This document shows, piece after piece, positions 19,207-29,100 of a DNA stretch of 64,000 bases. How positions within the stretch are numbered: the first letter of the stretch is position 1; every line of letters begins with the position of its first letter. The translations under genes and the position numbers were made by a program. Below the pieces are notes generated by a model. That model made no database searches. It was not told where the DNA came from and saw only the letters and a program-made list of their open reading frames with translations. Source of the DNA: Deltaproteobacteria bacterium HGW-Deltaproteobacteria-19 (GTDB lineage: Bacteria > Desulfobacterota > Syntrophia > Syntrophales > PHBD01); contig PHBD01000004.1 of assembly GCA_002841865.1 (NCBI GenBank), positions 1 through 64,000 of the forward strand, written 5' to 3'.

Positions 19207-20745
19207 TCAGGACGGCTCCTTCAGTTGATAGCCTCTTAATCGAAACAGCCTGATGCACGCATCGACCACATCCTCATCGAATCGCGTTCCCCTGTGTTCT
19301 GAAATTTCGGCGAGGGCGGCGTCGACTCCGAGGGCCGGGCGGTAAGGCCGGTGAGACGCCATCGCCTCAACGGTGTCCGCAACGGCCAGGATCCTGGACG
19401 AAAGCAGAAGCTGCCCGTCTTTCAGGCCCTGCGGATATCCGGATCCATCCATGCGCTCGTGATGCTCCAGGACGGTCCGGGCGATGTCCCAGGGAAACCG
19501 GATCTCACGTAAAATCTGAGCTGCGGTTTCCGGGTGTTCGCGAATCATCATTATTTCCATGTTGTTCAATGTCGCGGGTTTGCTGAGAATCTCGGCCGGG
19601 ATGGACATTTTCCCGACATCGTGAACCATCCCGGCCATGCGGATTCCTTCCGCCTCTTCTTCATCCAGGCCCAATTCACCGGCAATGGCCTCCGCGAGAT
19701 CGGCCACCCTCTGCTGGTGCCCCGCCGTATACGGATCCCTCTGTTCCACAACCCTCACCAGAACCTGGATCACTCCCCGCAGCGCCTGCTGAAGCCTGTC
19801 CATGCCCTCGCGGATCTTTTCCTCCGCCTGCTTGCGATCCGTTATGTCGATGACCCGCCCTTCGTAGGAAAGAACACCGCCCCCCCCGTCCCGGATGACG
19901 CGGGCCGTCAGGGAAACCCAGAATGAGCTTCCGTCTTTTCGCCGGTGCCGAACCTCCACGTCCCGGACCGATCCCTTCTCTTCCAACTCGGCATTGATCC
20001 GGTTCAGGTCTTCCGGCAGGCAGTAGACCTGCCGCTCGATGGAGCGAACGCCGTCGATCATGTCCTGCGGCGATTCGTAACCGTACATCCGGGCATATGA
20101 CGGGTTGACGAAGATGAACCGCCCGTCCCGCGCACTCCGATAGATCCCCTCCACCGCGTTGGTGAACATGTCCCGGTACCGGGCTTCGCTGACCCTCAGG
20201 TTTCCCTCGACCAGCCTGCGCTCCCGGATTTCCCCTTCCAGCGAGCGATTCGCCTGTTCCAGGTGAAGCATCTTCGCTTCCAGTTTCCGGATCAGCACCT
20301 CGTTGTATTCCTTCAGGTAATCCGATTCCTGGAGCTGCGGGTCCTCCGCCTCCGCAGGGGCTTTCGCCTGGCTCTCCCTCTTCATAAGAAAGGATGAGAT
20401 TTCCCGGAGCAGCACTTCGGGATCCAGCGGTTTCACGAGGAAGCGGTCTGCCCCGAGGCTCAGGGCAAAGCTCTCATCCTTCGGATCTATGTAGGTGGCG
20501 GTATAGAAAATGAAAGGGATCTTTTTCAACCGCTCGTCCCGCCTCCATTCCCGGCACAGGGCAAAACCGTCCATCATGGGCATCAGGATGTCGGTAATTA
20601 TGATGTCGGGCGGATTGAGCCTGGCCGCCTCCAGGGCCTCCAGGCCGTTCGTGGCGCTCTCCACTTCATATCCGTTGCCCTTCAGGAGCGCATCGAGCAG
20701 ATAGAGATTCTGCTCCTGGTCGTCGACAATCAGGCACCGACTCAT
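19207..20745 (-). CDS. Response regulator with PAS and HD-GYP (cyclic-di-GMP phosphodiesterase) domains
   Basis: CLIVDDQEQNLYLLDALL; TAGHQQRVADLAEAIAGELGL; MVHDVGKMSIP; EHHERMDGSGYPQGLKDGQLLLSSRILAVADT. Confidence 0.95.
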   Translation of the reverse strand: MSRCLIVDDQEQNLYLLDALLKGNGYEVESATNGLEALEAARLNPPDIIITDILMPMMDGFALCREWRRDERLKKIPFIFYTATYIDPKDESFALSLGADRFLVKPLDPEVLLREISSFLMKRESQAKAPAEAEDPQLQESDYLKEYNEVLIRKLEAKMLHLEQANRSLEGEIRERRLVEGNLRVSEARYRDMFTNAVEGIYRSARDGRFIFVNPSYARMYGYESPQDMIDGVRSIERQVYCLPEDLNRINAELEEKGSVRDVEVRHRRKDGSSFWVSLTARVIRDGGGGVLSYEGRVIDITDRKQAEEKIREGMDRLQQALRGVIQVLVRVVEQRDPYTAGHQQRVADLAEAIAGELGLDEEEAEGIRMAGMVHDVGKMSIPAEILSKPATLNNMEIMMIREHPETAAQILREIRFPWDIARTVLEHHERMDGSGYPQGLKDGQLLLSSRILAVADTVEAMASHRPYRPALGVDAALAEISEHRGTRFDEDVVDACIRLFRLRGYQLKEPS

Positions 20746-21137
20746 GGGACCGCTCTCTTTCCCTGCGGCATCCCGGGTAGAAAACCGGCGATCTGGTCCA
20801 TGAACGTGTCGGGATTGATCGGTTTTTCAATGTATCCCGAACAACCGGCGGCTATCGCCTTCTCCCGGTCGCCAACCATGGCATAAGACGTCACGGCCAC
20901 GATGGGAATTCCCGCAATGACCGGATCGTTTTTAATCTCCCGCGCCACGGCATAGCCGTCCATCTCCGGAAGCTGAATATCGAGAAGAATCAGGTCGGGA
21001 TTCTCCCTCAGCGCCAGATCGATTCCATTCCGTCCGTCGCGGGCCTGCAGAACCTCCTGCCCGTTCCGGTTCAGGATGAATGTCAGCAGATACATGTTCT
21101 GCTCATTGTCCTCAATGATCAGAATCCTTGGTTTCAT
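20742..21137 (-). CDS. CheY-like response regulator
   Basis: ILIIEDNEQNMYLLTFILNRNGQEVLQARDGRNGIDLALRENPDLILLDIQLPEMDGYAVAREIK. Confidence 0.95.
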   Translation of the reverse strand: MKPRILIIEDNEQNMYLLTFILNRNGQEVLQARDGRNGIDLALRENPDLILLDIQLPEMDGYAVAREIKNDPVIAGIPIVAVTSYAMVGDREKAIAAGCSGYIEKPINPDTFMDQIAGFLPGMPQGKRAVP

Positions 21138-23070
21138 TTCCTTCCTCCTTCTTCCACGGCAGCGTGAACGTGAAAACGCTTCCCCTGCCGGGCCCGCCGC
21201 TCTCCGCCCAAATCCGCCCGCCCATCAGTTCGACCAATCGCCTGCTGATGGAAAGACCCAGGCCCGTTCCCTCGTATCGCCGGGTCAGGCCTGTTTCGAT
21301 CTGGCGGAACGTCTCAAAAAGGGTCCCCATGTCCTCCGGTTTGATGCCGATGCCCGTGTCCCGGACGCTGACGACGACTTCATCGGAGTGCCTCTCGCAC
21401 CGGACGTGGATTTCGCCTTTCTCCGTAAACTTGACCGCATTGTTGACGAGGTTGATCAGAACCTGCTCCACCCTGCGCCGATCGTGAAAGAGCCGGTCCG
21501 CGTCGGGGGGAACGGGTTCCACCCGGATCAGCAGGCTTTTCTTGTCGGCCAGGGGTCGCACCAGTTTGGCAACCGAATCGATGGCCTGGCTCAGGTCGAA
21601 CCAATCGGGCGACAGCTTCAGCTCTCCCGCCTCGATCTTCGAGATGTCGAGTACCTCGTTGATCAGTTGCAGTAAATGGTGCGAGCTGTTGCGAACCATG
21701 TTCAGCTGTTTCTTTTGCTCTTCATTGACGGGACCGGCCAGACCCTGCAGCAGGATGCCCGTGAAGCCGATGATGGAATTCAGCGGTGTCCTGAGTTCGT
21801 GGGACATGGAGGCGAGAAAGGCGGATTTCAAATGGTCCGCCTCCTGGGCCTTGTCCCGCGCGCGGGCCAGTTCCTCCGTCCGCTCCTTCACCAGCTCCTC
21901 GAGATGCTCCTGGTGCCGGATGAGTTTCTGCTCGGTATCCTGCAACGATTTCTGGGTAGCGTTCAGGGCCGTGATCATCTGATTGAAGGACGTTCCCAGC
22001 ATCCCGATCTCGTCCTTCGACGAAATGCGGACCTGGCGGCTCAGGTCGGACGTCCTGGCAATCACGGACGTCTCTTCGCTCAGGAGATCGAGGGGACGGA
22101 TGACGAAGGCGCTCAACCCCAGCAGGCTAAGGGCGCTGAGGAAGAGCAGGCCGAAGATCAGTCCCGTCATCGTCAGCAGGACAGGGACTCGGATTTCCTG
22201 TTCAACCGCGGCGGCCGGAATCAGGACGGCGACCTTCCAGCCGATCCCCGACGTTTCCCGGAAGAATACATGATGCCGGATGCCCTCGATCGTGATCGTC
22301 TCTTCTGCCTGTCTTCCTCCCAGCAGTATCTGCCCGAGCTCTTTCGAATAGTCCCCGATCTTTGAAAACAGGAGGTCCCTGTTCCGGGAAGCCAGGACGA
22401 CTCCGTTCCGGTCCACAACAAGAATGCTGGAGGCAGTCCCTATCGTGAAATTGAGGATGTAGTCCGTGAGTTTTGCCAGTGTGATGTCTACGCCCACGAC
22501 GCCGTAGACATGATCGACGCCGTCGACCAGGGCCTTCACGACCCCGATGTTGACGTCCTTTGTGGTCACGGAAGGATAGGGCTCGGTGATGACGACTCCG
22601 TCGGGAAAACGTTCGGCTTGAATGTACCAGAGGCGCTTGCGGGGATCGTAGCGGGTTGGACGCTCCCGCTTGTGGGAACGGACGGAGCTTCCGTTTGCGC
22701 GCCCCATGTAAACGGAACTCACATAGGGGTGGGTAACGCGATACGCGTTGAAAATGTCGATGATGTTCTGTTCAACCGGTCCGATGCGGTATTGAAAGGT
22801 CTTTTCGTCGGCCATCGTGAAGTTTGTGAAATCGCGGTCGTTATGCGTGCAGACGATCTCGTTCTGTGTCAGGGCGTGGACATCGTTTTCGACCTCGTCG
22901 AAAAAAGCATTGATCGAAAATGCGATGTGGCGCAGCTGTTCCAGCGTATTCAGGCGGATGGACTGAAACCGGTCCTCACGGAGCTGATGGTAGAGGAGAG
23001 TGCCCAGGATGGCCGTTATGGCCAGCGACGCAATACCGAAGAGGGCAAGGAGTTTCCACTTTAGTTTCAT
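21112..23070 (-). CDS. Sensor histidine kinase with Cache-type periplasmic sensor and HAMP
   Basis: Two TM segments; DPRKRLWYIQAERFPDGVVITEPYPSVTTKDVNIGVVKALVDG; HisKA FLASMSHELRTPLNSIIGFTGILLQG; HATPase GTGLGLSISRRLVELMGG. Confidence 0.95.
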   Translation of the reverse strand: MKLKWKLLALFGIASLAITAILGTLLYHQLREDRFQSIRLNTLEQLRHIAFSINAFFDEVENDVHALTQNEIVCTHNDRDFTNFTMADEKTFQYRIGPVEQNIIDIFNAYRVTHPYVSSVYMGRANGSSVRSHKRERPTRYDPRKRLWYIQAERFPDGVVITEPYPSVTTKDVNIGVVKALVDGVDHVYGVVGVDITLAKLTDYILNFTIGTASSILVVDRNGVVLASRNRDLLFSKIGDYSKELGQILLGGRQAEETITIEGIRHHVFFRETSGIGWKVAVLIPAAAVEQEIRVPVLLTMTGLIFGLLFLSALSLLGLSAFVIRPLDLLSEETSVIARTSDLSRQVRISSKDEIGMLGTSFNQMITALNATQKSLQDTEQKLIRHQEHLEELVKERTEELARARDKAQEADHLKSAFLASMSHELRTPLNSIIGFTGILLQGLAGPVNEEQKKQLNMVRNSSHHLLQLINEVLDISKIEAGELKLSPDWFDLSQAIDSVAKLVRPLADKKSLLIRVEPVPPDADRLFHDRRRVEQVLINLVNNAVKFTEKGEIHVRCERHSDEVVVSVRDTGIGIKPEDMGTLFETFRQIETGLTRRYEGTGLGLSISRRLVELMGGRIWAESGGPGRGSVFTFTLPWKKEEGNETKDSDH

Positions 23071-23176
23071 TTATCCGGAGCCCAGAAAGGGGGGAGCATT
23101 GAGGACTTCGACACGCCGATCGGTGTTTCCCGTCTCCGGCATGGAACCGTCGAACCGTCCCGGGGAACGTGGCATA

Positions 23177-23908
23177 TCACTTCTTCCGCGCCGTCGCTGC
23201 AAGCATTGGAAGCACCTGCCGGAAGCCCTCGTCGTGCTCCAGGAGGAAGGAGGCCTCCATCCCGGGAGTGCCGTAATCGATCATGAAACCCTTGGTGGTC
23301 ATCAGGGCCGTCAGGGGCGCCTCCAGCAGGTTCGCGGCGATCGCCAGGGCCCGTTCGAGAATCTGCGCATCTTCCGTAACCTCGCTGACGAGCCCGGTCC
23401 TCAGGGCCTCCTCGGCCCCCATCATCCGCCCCGACAGGCAGAGGTCCCGGGCGATCCCCTCCCCGACGATCCAGCGCAGGGGGGTGTAGAGCACGGGGGA
23501 GCCGAACTTGATCTCCGGGTGGCCGAAAACGGCCGAACGGCTGCAGATCCGGATGTCGCAGAGCTTTGCCAGGTCGAACCCGCCCGCCAGGGCGGGCCCG
23601 TTGACGGCGGCGATGACGGGTTTCGGGAATTTCCAGACATCCCGGTGATAGCGGGATGACGTCGTGAAGATCTCCTCCGTCAGGGCCGGGTCACGAAACT
23701 CCTTCAGGTCGAACCCGGCACTGAAGACGGCGCCGGCGCCCGTCATGACGAGAACGCCCACGGCGGGATCATCCTTCCACGCCTCCAGGCAGGCGGAGAT
23801 CTCTTTCCGCATCCTGACGGATATGGCGTTCCGCAGCTCCGGGCGGTTGAGGGTGAGCACCCCCGCGCCACCCGGACGGATCTCCGCACGGATCGTCTCG
23901 AATTCCAT
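23177..23908 (-). CDS. Enoyl-CoA hydratase/isomerase family protein
   Basis: GVLTLNRPELRNAISVRMRKEI...GAVFSAGFDLKEF...PVIAAVNGPALAGGFDLAKLCDIRICS. Confidence 0.93.
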   Translation of the reverse strand: MEFETIRAEIRPGGAGVLTLNRPELRNAISVRMRKEISACLEAWKDDPAVGVLVMTGAGAVFSAGFDLKEFRDPALTEEIFTTSSRYHRDVWKFPKPVIAAVNGPALAGGFDLAKLCDIRICSRSAVFGHPEIKFGSPVLYTPLRWIVGEGIARDLCLSGRMMGAEEALRTGLVSEVTEDAQILERALAIAANLLEAPLTALMTTKGFMIDYGTPGMEASFLLEHDEGFRQVLPMLAATARKK

Positions 23909-24205
23909 TCCCGCCCCTCCTTTCTCATCGATGCCGTTGACACAGGGACCGATCCTGCAGCTCCCGGGGATGGATTTGACATCCGTCCCCCGGCTCTCCC
24001 AACGCGCTCATCCTGACCGGCCCCGTCACCGCAATGAAAACCAATTCGTCCTTGCAAACGCATCGGGGGTCCTTTACAGTAGCCGTCCGGTCAGAGAGCC
24101 GGAAAAGAGTCTCAAATATCAATCAACATATCAAGCCCTTTAACGTATTATTCCGGATGATGACGCCCGTCCCGGAGGTCATCATCCGAAGATCAGCGCA
24201 TCGAC

Positions 24206-25705
24206 ATGGACATTCGCTTAGCAGGCTACAACGTGGACGCCGAGCTCCTGGAAAGCCTCCGGGAGGCCCTGCCGGAGAAGATGGAGCTGACACCGGAGAC
24301 CGTTTCGGCGGCCTATGCCCGGATCAGCCGCAGCCCCAGAACCGTGGGGGAATTGCGGGCCTCGGCCCGTCTGGAAGTGGAAAAGGCCCGCCGGTCGAAC
24401 CGGGCGATCGTCTTCGACATGGGCCACAGCTCCGTTGCCGAACACGCCGTCTTCAACCTGGACATCACCGGCATCTCCCGGCTCGTGGTGGAAGAGGTGG
24501 AGCGGTTCCGGCTTTGCTCCTACATGGAGAAGTCCCAGCGCTATGTCCTGTTCCGGGACGACTTTGTCCGACCCGAGGAAATCATCCGGGCAGGATTGTT
24601 GGAGCCTTACGTGGACACGATCCGCGCCCAGCAGAAGCTCTACGCTGAATTATACGAAGCGCTCCGCCCACTCATCTTTGAGCGCCATGCCGACCTGGCC
24701 GCGGAAGGGAAAAACCGGTCCCTCCTGGAGGGGTGGGCCAAGGAGGACGCCCGGTACGCCATCGCCCTGGCCACGGAGACACAGCTCGGCCTGACCGCCA
24801 ATGCCCGGAACCTGGAGCTCATGATCCGGCGCCTCGCCGCCTCTCCCCTGGCGGAGGCGGCCGACTGCAGCCGACGCATCCTGGAAGCCGTCCAACCGGT
24901 CGCCCCTTCCCTGATCCGCTACACCGAAGCCACCGAATACGACCGGCTGACCCGGGAAGAGCTTCGGCGTCAGGGGGACATCCTGGCCGATCAAAAGGCC
25001 GGGGAGGGAAGACGTCGCTCCAGGATGCGGGAGGTCTCCCTGGTCCACGCCACCCCCGAGGCGGACACGCAGACGGTGGCGGCCCTCCTGTTTGCCTCGA
25101 CCCGCTGGCCCCTGGCCCGTTGTGCCGAGGAAGCGGAACAGATGGGGCCGGACGGCCGGAAGGAATGGATCCGCGCGGCCCTTTGCCGCATGCAGTCCCA
25201 TGACGCGGCCCTCCGCGAATTCGAGTATCCGGAGCTGGTTTTCGAGCTGGTCGTGAGCGCCTCCTGCTTTGCACAATTGAAGAGGCACCGCATGGCCACG
25301 CTGATCGCCCAGGATTACGATCCCTCCCTGGGGGTCACGATTCCCCGGGCGATCCGCGAGGCCGGAATGGAGGAGCGGTTTCTGGAAGTCATGCGGCAGA
25401 CGGAGAAAACCTACTCCAGGATCCGGAAGGCGGCGCCCGCCGCGGCCCCCTACATCCTGACCAACGCCCACCGGCGAAGGGTCTGCATCAAGCTGAACGC
25501 CCGGGAGCTGTATCACCTGGCCCGCCTGCGCTCCGACGGACACGCCCAGTGGGACATCCGGAACATAAGCGACGGGATGCTGGCCAAGGCCCGGAAGGCG
25601 ATGCCCCTGACCCTGATGCTGGCCGCGGGCAAGGACGGTTTCTCCAGGACCTGCGAAAAGGCCTTCGGCAAATCCGGGGGCAAAGGAATGCGAAAAGAAA
25701 AATGA
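24206..25705 (+). CDS. ThyX-like (FAD-dependent thymidylate synthase family) tandem-domain protein, 499 aa
   Basis: First half EVERFRLCSYMEKSQRYVLF; second half CFAQLKRHRMATLIAQDYDPSLG; both resemble the ThyX RHRxxSxNExSxRY region. Confidence 0.75.
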   Translation: MDIRLAGYNVDAELLESLREALPEKMELTPETVSAAYARISRSPRTVGELRASARLEVEKARRSNRAIVFDMGHSSVAEHAVFNLDITGISRLVVEEVERFRLCSYMEKSQRYVLFRDDFVRPEEIIRAGLLEPYVDTIRAQQKLYAELYEALRPLIFERHADLAAEGKNRSLLEGWAKEDARYAIALATETQLGLTANARNLELMIRRLAASPLAEAADCSRRILEAVQPVAPSLIRYTEATEYDRLTREELRRQGDILADQKAGEGRRRSRMREVSLVHATPEADTQTVAALLFASTRWPLARCAEEAEQMGPDGRKEWIRAALCRMQSHDAALREFEYPELVFELVVSASCFAQLKRHRMATLIAQDYDPSLGVTIPRAIREAGMEERFLEVMRQTEKTYSRIRKAAPAAAPYILTNAHRRRVCIKLNARELYHLARLRSDGHAQWDIRNISDGMLAKARKAMPLTLMLAAGKDGFSRTCEKAFGKSGGKGMRKEK

Positions 25706-25911
25706 ACGGGACCGGCGCCGCCTGCTCCGTCTGCGGGCAGGCAAAGTTCTTCGTCTCCTGCATCGACTGCCGTGTTCCCCTGTGTGAAGGCTGCGCCCGC
25801 TTCGAACTGCTCGCGGAAGGGTGCGGCACGGTGGTGCCGGCTTATTTCTGCCCGGACTGTGCCGTCAACCCGCTGGTCAATCCGAATGCCGCTTTTCGAG
25901 ATGATTTCTGA
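25702..25911 (+). CDS. Small Cys-rich (zinc-ribbon/B-box-like) protein
   Basis: MNGTGAACSVCGQAKFFVSCIDCRVPLCEGCARFELLAEGCGTVVPAYFCPDCAVNP; ATGA overlap with the ThyX-like gene stop. Confidence 0.65.
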   Translation: MNGTGAACSVCGQAKFFVSCIDCRVPLCEGCARFELLAEGCGTVVPAYFCPDCAVNPLVNPNAAFRDDF

Positions 25912-26119
25912 AACCAAACCCTGCCGCCAATTACGACATTTCGTTCTTTTGGCCCATGCATGTTCATGCCCATAGAACACATTCGCACGTTCGGCCTGTT
26001 CTCTTTTGTATCGTCCCCTTCATAAACGGACAGGGAAAAGATATGCTGCGAAATCATTTCATCGACAGACGATTGATCCTGTAGCGGGCTCCCTTCACTC
26101 GGCGTACGGAGGACATGAA

Positions 26120-29100
26120 ATGAAATCTCTCGGCATCTGCATCGGTGCATCGACGCTATCCGCCGTGGAGCTCCTGCAGTCGGACGGTGGAAACCTCCGG
26201 GAAGGCCTCGTGGTGACTGCCGCCCATGCGGGAAACCCGCGGGAGGCCGTCCGGACGATTCTCGACCGGTACCAAACCGGAGAAGACTGCCGGGTGGCCG
26301 TGACGGGCCGCAAGTTTCGGGGGCTCCTGAACCTGTCGTCGATCTCGGAGCCCGAGGCGGTCGAACAGGCGTTTCACGCCTCGGTCCAGGGAAACGGCTC
26401 GTTCGACGCCGTCGTCAGCGCCGGCGGCGAGACCTTCATGGTCTACCGCATCGGCCCGGACGGGCGGATCTGCGGCGTCAACACGGGCAACAAGTGCGCC
26501 TCCGGGACGGGGGAATTCTTCCTCCAGCAGATCCGGAGGCTCGGGCTCAGCCTTCCGGAGGCGCTGCCCCTGGCCCGGTCGGGCGATCCCTACCGGGTCT
26601 CCGGCCGCTGCAGCGTCTTCTGCAAGAGCGACTGCACCCACGCTGCCAACAAGGGCATTCCCAAGGGCAGGATCACCGCCGGCCTCTGCCAGATGATGGC
26701 GGGCAAGATCCTGGAGCTGCTCCGGCAGACGGCCCGGGAGAACATCCTCCTGGTGGGCGGCGTATCCCGGAACGAGGTCCTCCTGGAGATCCTGCGCCGG
26801 GAGATCCGGAACGTCCATGTCCCCCCGCAGGCAGCCTGGTTCGAGGCCTGGGGCGCCGCCCTGTGGGCCCTGGAAAACGACGCGACCCCGCTGCCGGAAC
26901 CCGGTTCGCTTTTCCGGCCGGAGCATCGGTCTTTCCATTACCTGTCCCCCCTGGCCGAATCCGCGTCGCGGGTGTCGTTCCGGGACAACGGGATGGAGAG
27001 CGCACCGGCGGGCGGCAAGGCGATCCTCGGCCTCGACGTCGGCTCGACCACCACAAAGGCCGTAATCATCCAGGTCGCCGACAGCCGGATCCTGGCTTCG
27101 GTATACCTCCGGACCGGCGGCGACCCCGTCGCGGCCTGCCGCGCCTGCTACGCCGAACTGGCACGACAGATGGACGGGCAGGGGATTCCCATCCGGATCA
27201 CGGGCCTCGGCGTCACGGGCTCGGGCCGCCAGATCGCCGCCCTCCACGCCGGAACGGGCGGCATCATCAACGAGATCATCGCCCATGCCACGGCCGCCCG
27301 CTACTTCGATCCGGAGGTGGACACCCTCTTCGAGATCGGCGGCCAGGACGCCAAATACACGCATCTCGTCAACGGCGTTCCCATGGACTACGCCATGAAC
27401 GACGCCTGCAGCGCCGGCACGGGCTCGTTCCTGGAGGAGGCGGCCCTGGAAACGCTGGGCGTCGCCATGGAGGACATCGGCCCTCAGGCCATGGAGGGGC
27501 ACCGCCCCCCCAATTTCAACGACCAGTGCGCCGCCTTCATCTCAAGCGACATCAAGAACGCCCTCCACGAAGGCATCGGCCGGAAGGACATCCTGGCAGG
27601 GCTCGTCTACTCGATCGCCATGAACTACAACGTGCGGGTCAAAGGGAACCGGCCTGTCGGCAGGCGCGTCTTCATGCAGGGCGGCGTCTGTTACAACCGG
27701 GCCGTACCGATGGCCATGGCGGCGCTCGCGGGAAGAGACATCGTGGTCCCCCCGGAGCCGGGCCTCATGGGGGCCTTCGGCGTCGCCCTGGAGGTCGTCG
27801 ATCGCCAGCGCCGAGGGCTCCTGGAGCCGGAGGAGTACGTTCTGGAAGACCTGCGGGACCGCGACTTCTCCCATGAGGCCTCCTTCGTCTGCCAGGGGGG
27901 CTCCCGGGAAAAATGCGACCGGAAATGCGAGATCTCCCGGGTCCGGATCGGCGACAAGGTCTTTCCGTTCGGCGGCGCCTGCAACCGCTGGTACAATTTG
28001 AGGCTCCACCGCGACACCGAGGACACCCCGAACCTGGCGGCCCTCTATGAAAGCCGGATCCACCCGGCATCCGGCCCTGCGGCAGAGAAGACGGCGGAGA
28101 CGCGCACCGTCGGGATCAATCGGTCTTTCCACGTCCACGCCTGCGCTCCCCTCTTCCGCACCTTTTTCCGCCGCCTCGGCTTCGATCCGATCCTGCCGGA
28201 GAAAGCCGAGCCGGACGGAATGGAGGCCCGGGGCGCCGCTTTCTGCTATCCGGCGGAGCTGGCCCACGGATTCTTTCTCGACCTTCTCAACCGGGAGCCC
28301 GACTTCCTGTTCCTGCCCCATGTGAGGGACCTTCCGGCACTGGCGGGGGCTTCCCGGAGCATCACCTGCCCCGTCACGCAGGCGGAGCCCTACGTCCTGG
28401 CAACGGCCTTCGGGGACCACCCCGTCTTCCGCCGCCTTCAGGCGGAGAAGCGCGTTCTGTCTCCGCTTCTGGATTTCTCCGGCGGCTGGGGATCGGCGGA
28501 GGAGGCCTTCATCCGCCTCGGGAGCAACCTGGGGGCCGACGCCCGGAAGAGCCGCTCCGCATTCCGGGAGGCCCTGGAGGAGCAGCGCCGGACGACGGAG
28601 GGACTCCTCGCGGAGGGCCGGAAATTCCTGGAAGAACTGGAAGGGCGGCCGGACCGGTTCGCCGTGGTTCTCCTGGGCCGAACCTACAACACCTGCGTTC
28701 CCGAGGCCCACCTCAGCATCCCCAAGAAGCTCGCCACCCGCGGCATTCCCGTCATTCCCTGCGGGATGCTTCCGCCGGGCGAATTCCCGCCGGATCCCGA
28801 CATGTACTGGGCCGCCGGCCAGACGATCCTGCAGGCGGCCCGGAGGACCCGGGAACATCCCCAGCTTTTCGGCTGTTACATCATGAATTTCTCCTGCGGC
28901 CCCGACTCGTTTCTCCTCGGGGACGCGAGACGCATCATGGGCCGCAAGCCTTTTCTCGTCCTGGAACTGGACAGCCATACGGCCGATGCCGGCCTGGAGA
29001 CTCGCATCGAGGCATTCCTCGACATCATCGCCAATTTCCGCAACGCCGGGGAAGAAACGCCCCGGCCACCCGTTGCCGCACCGCAACAAGCCTGCTGGGA

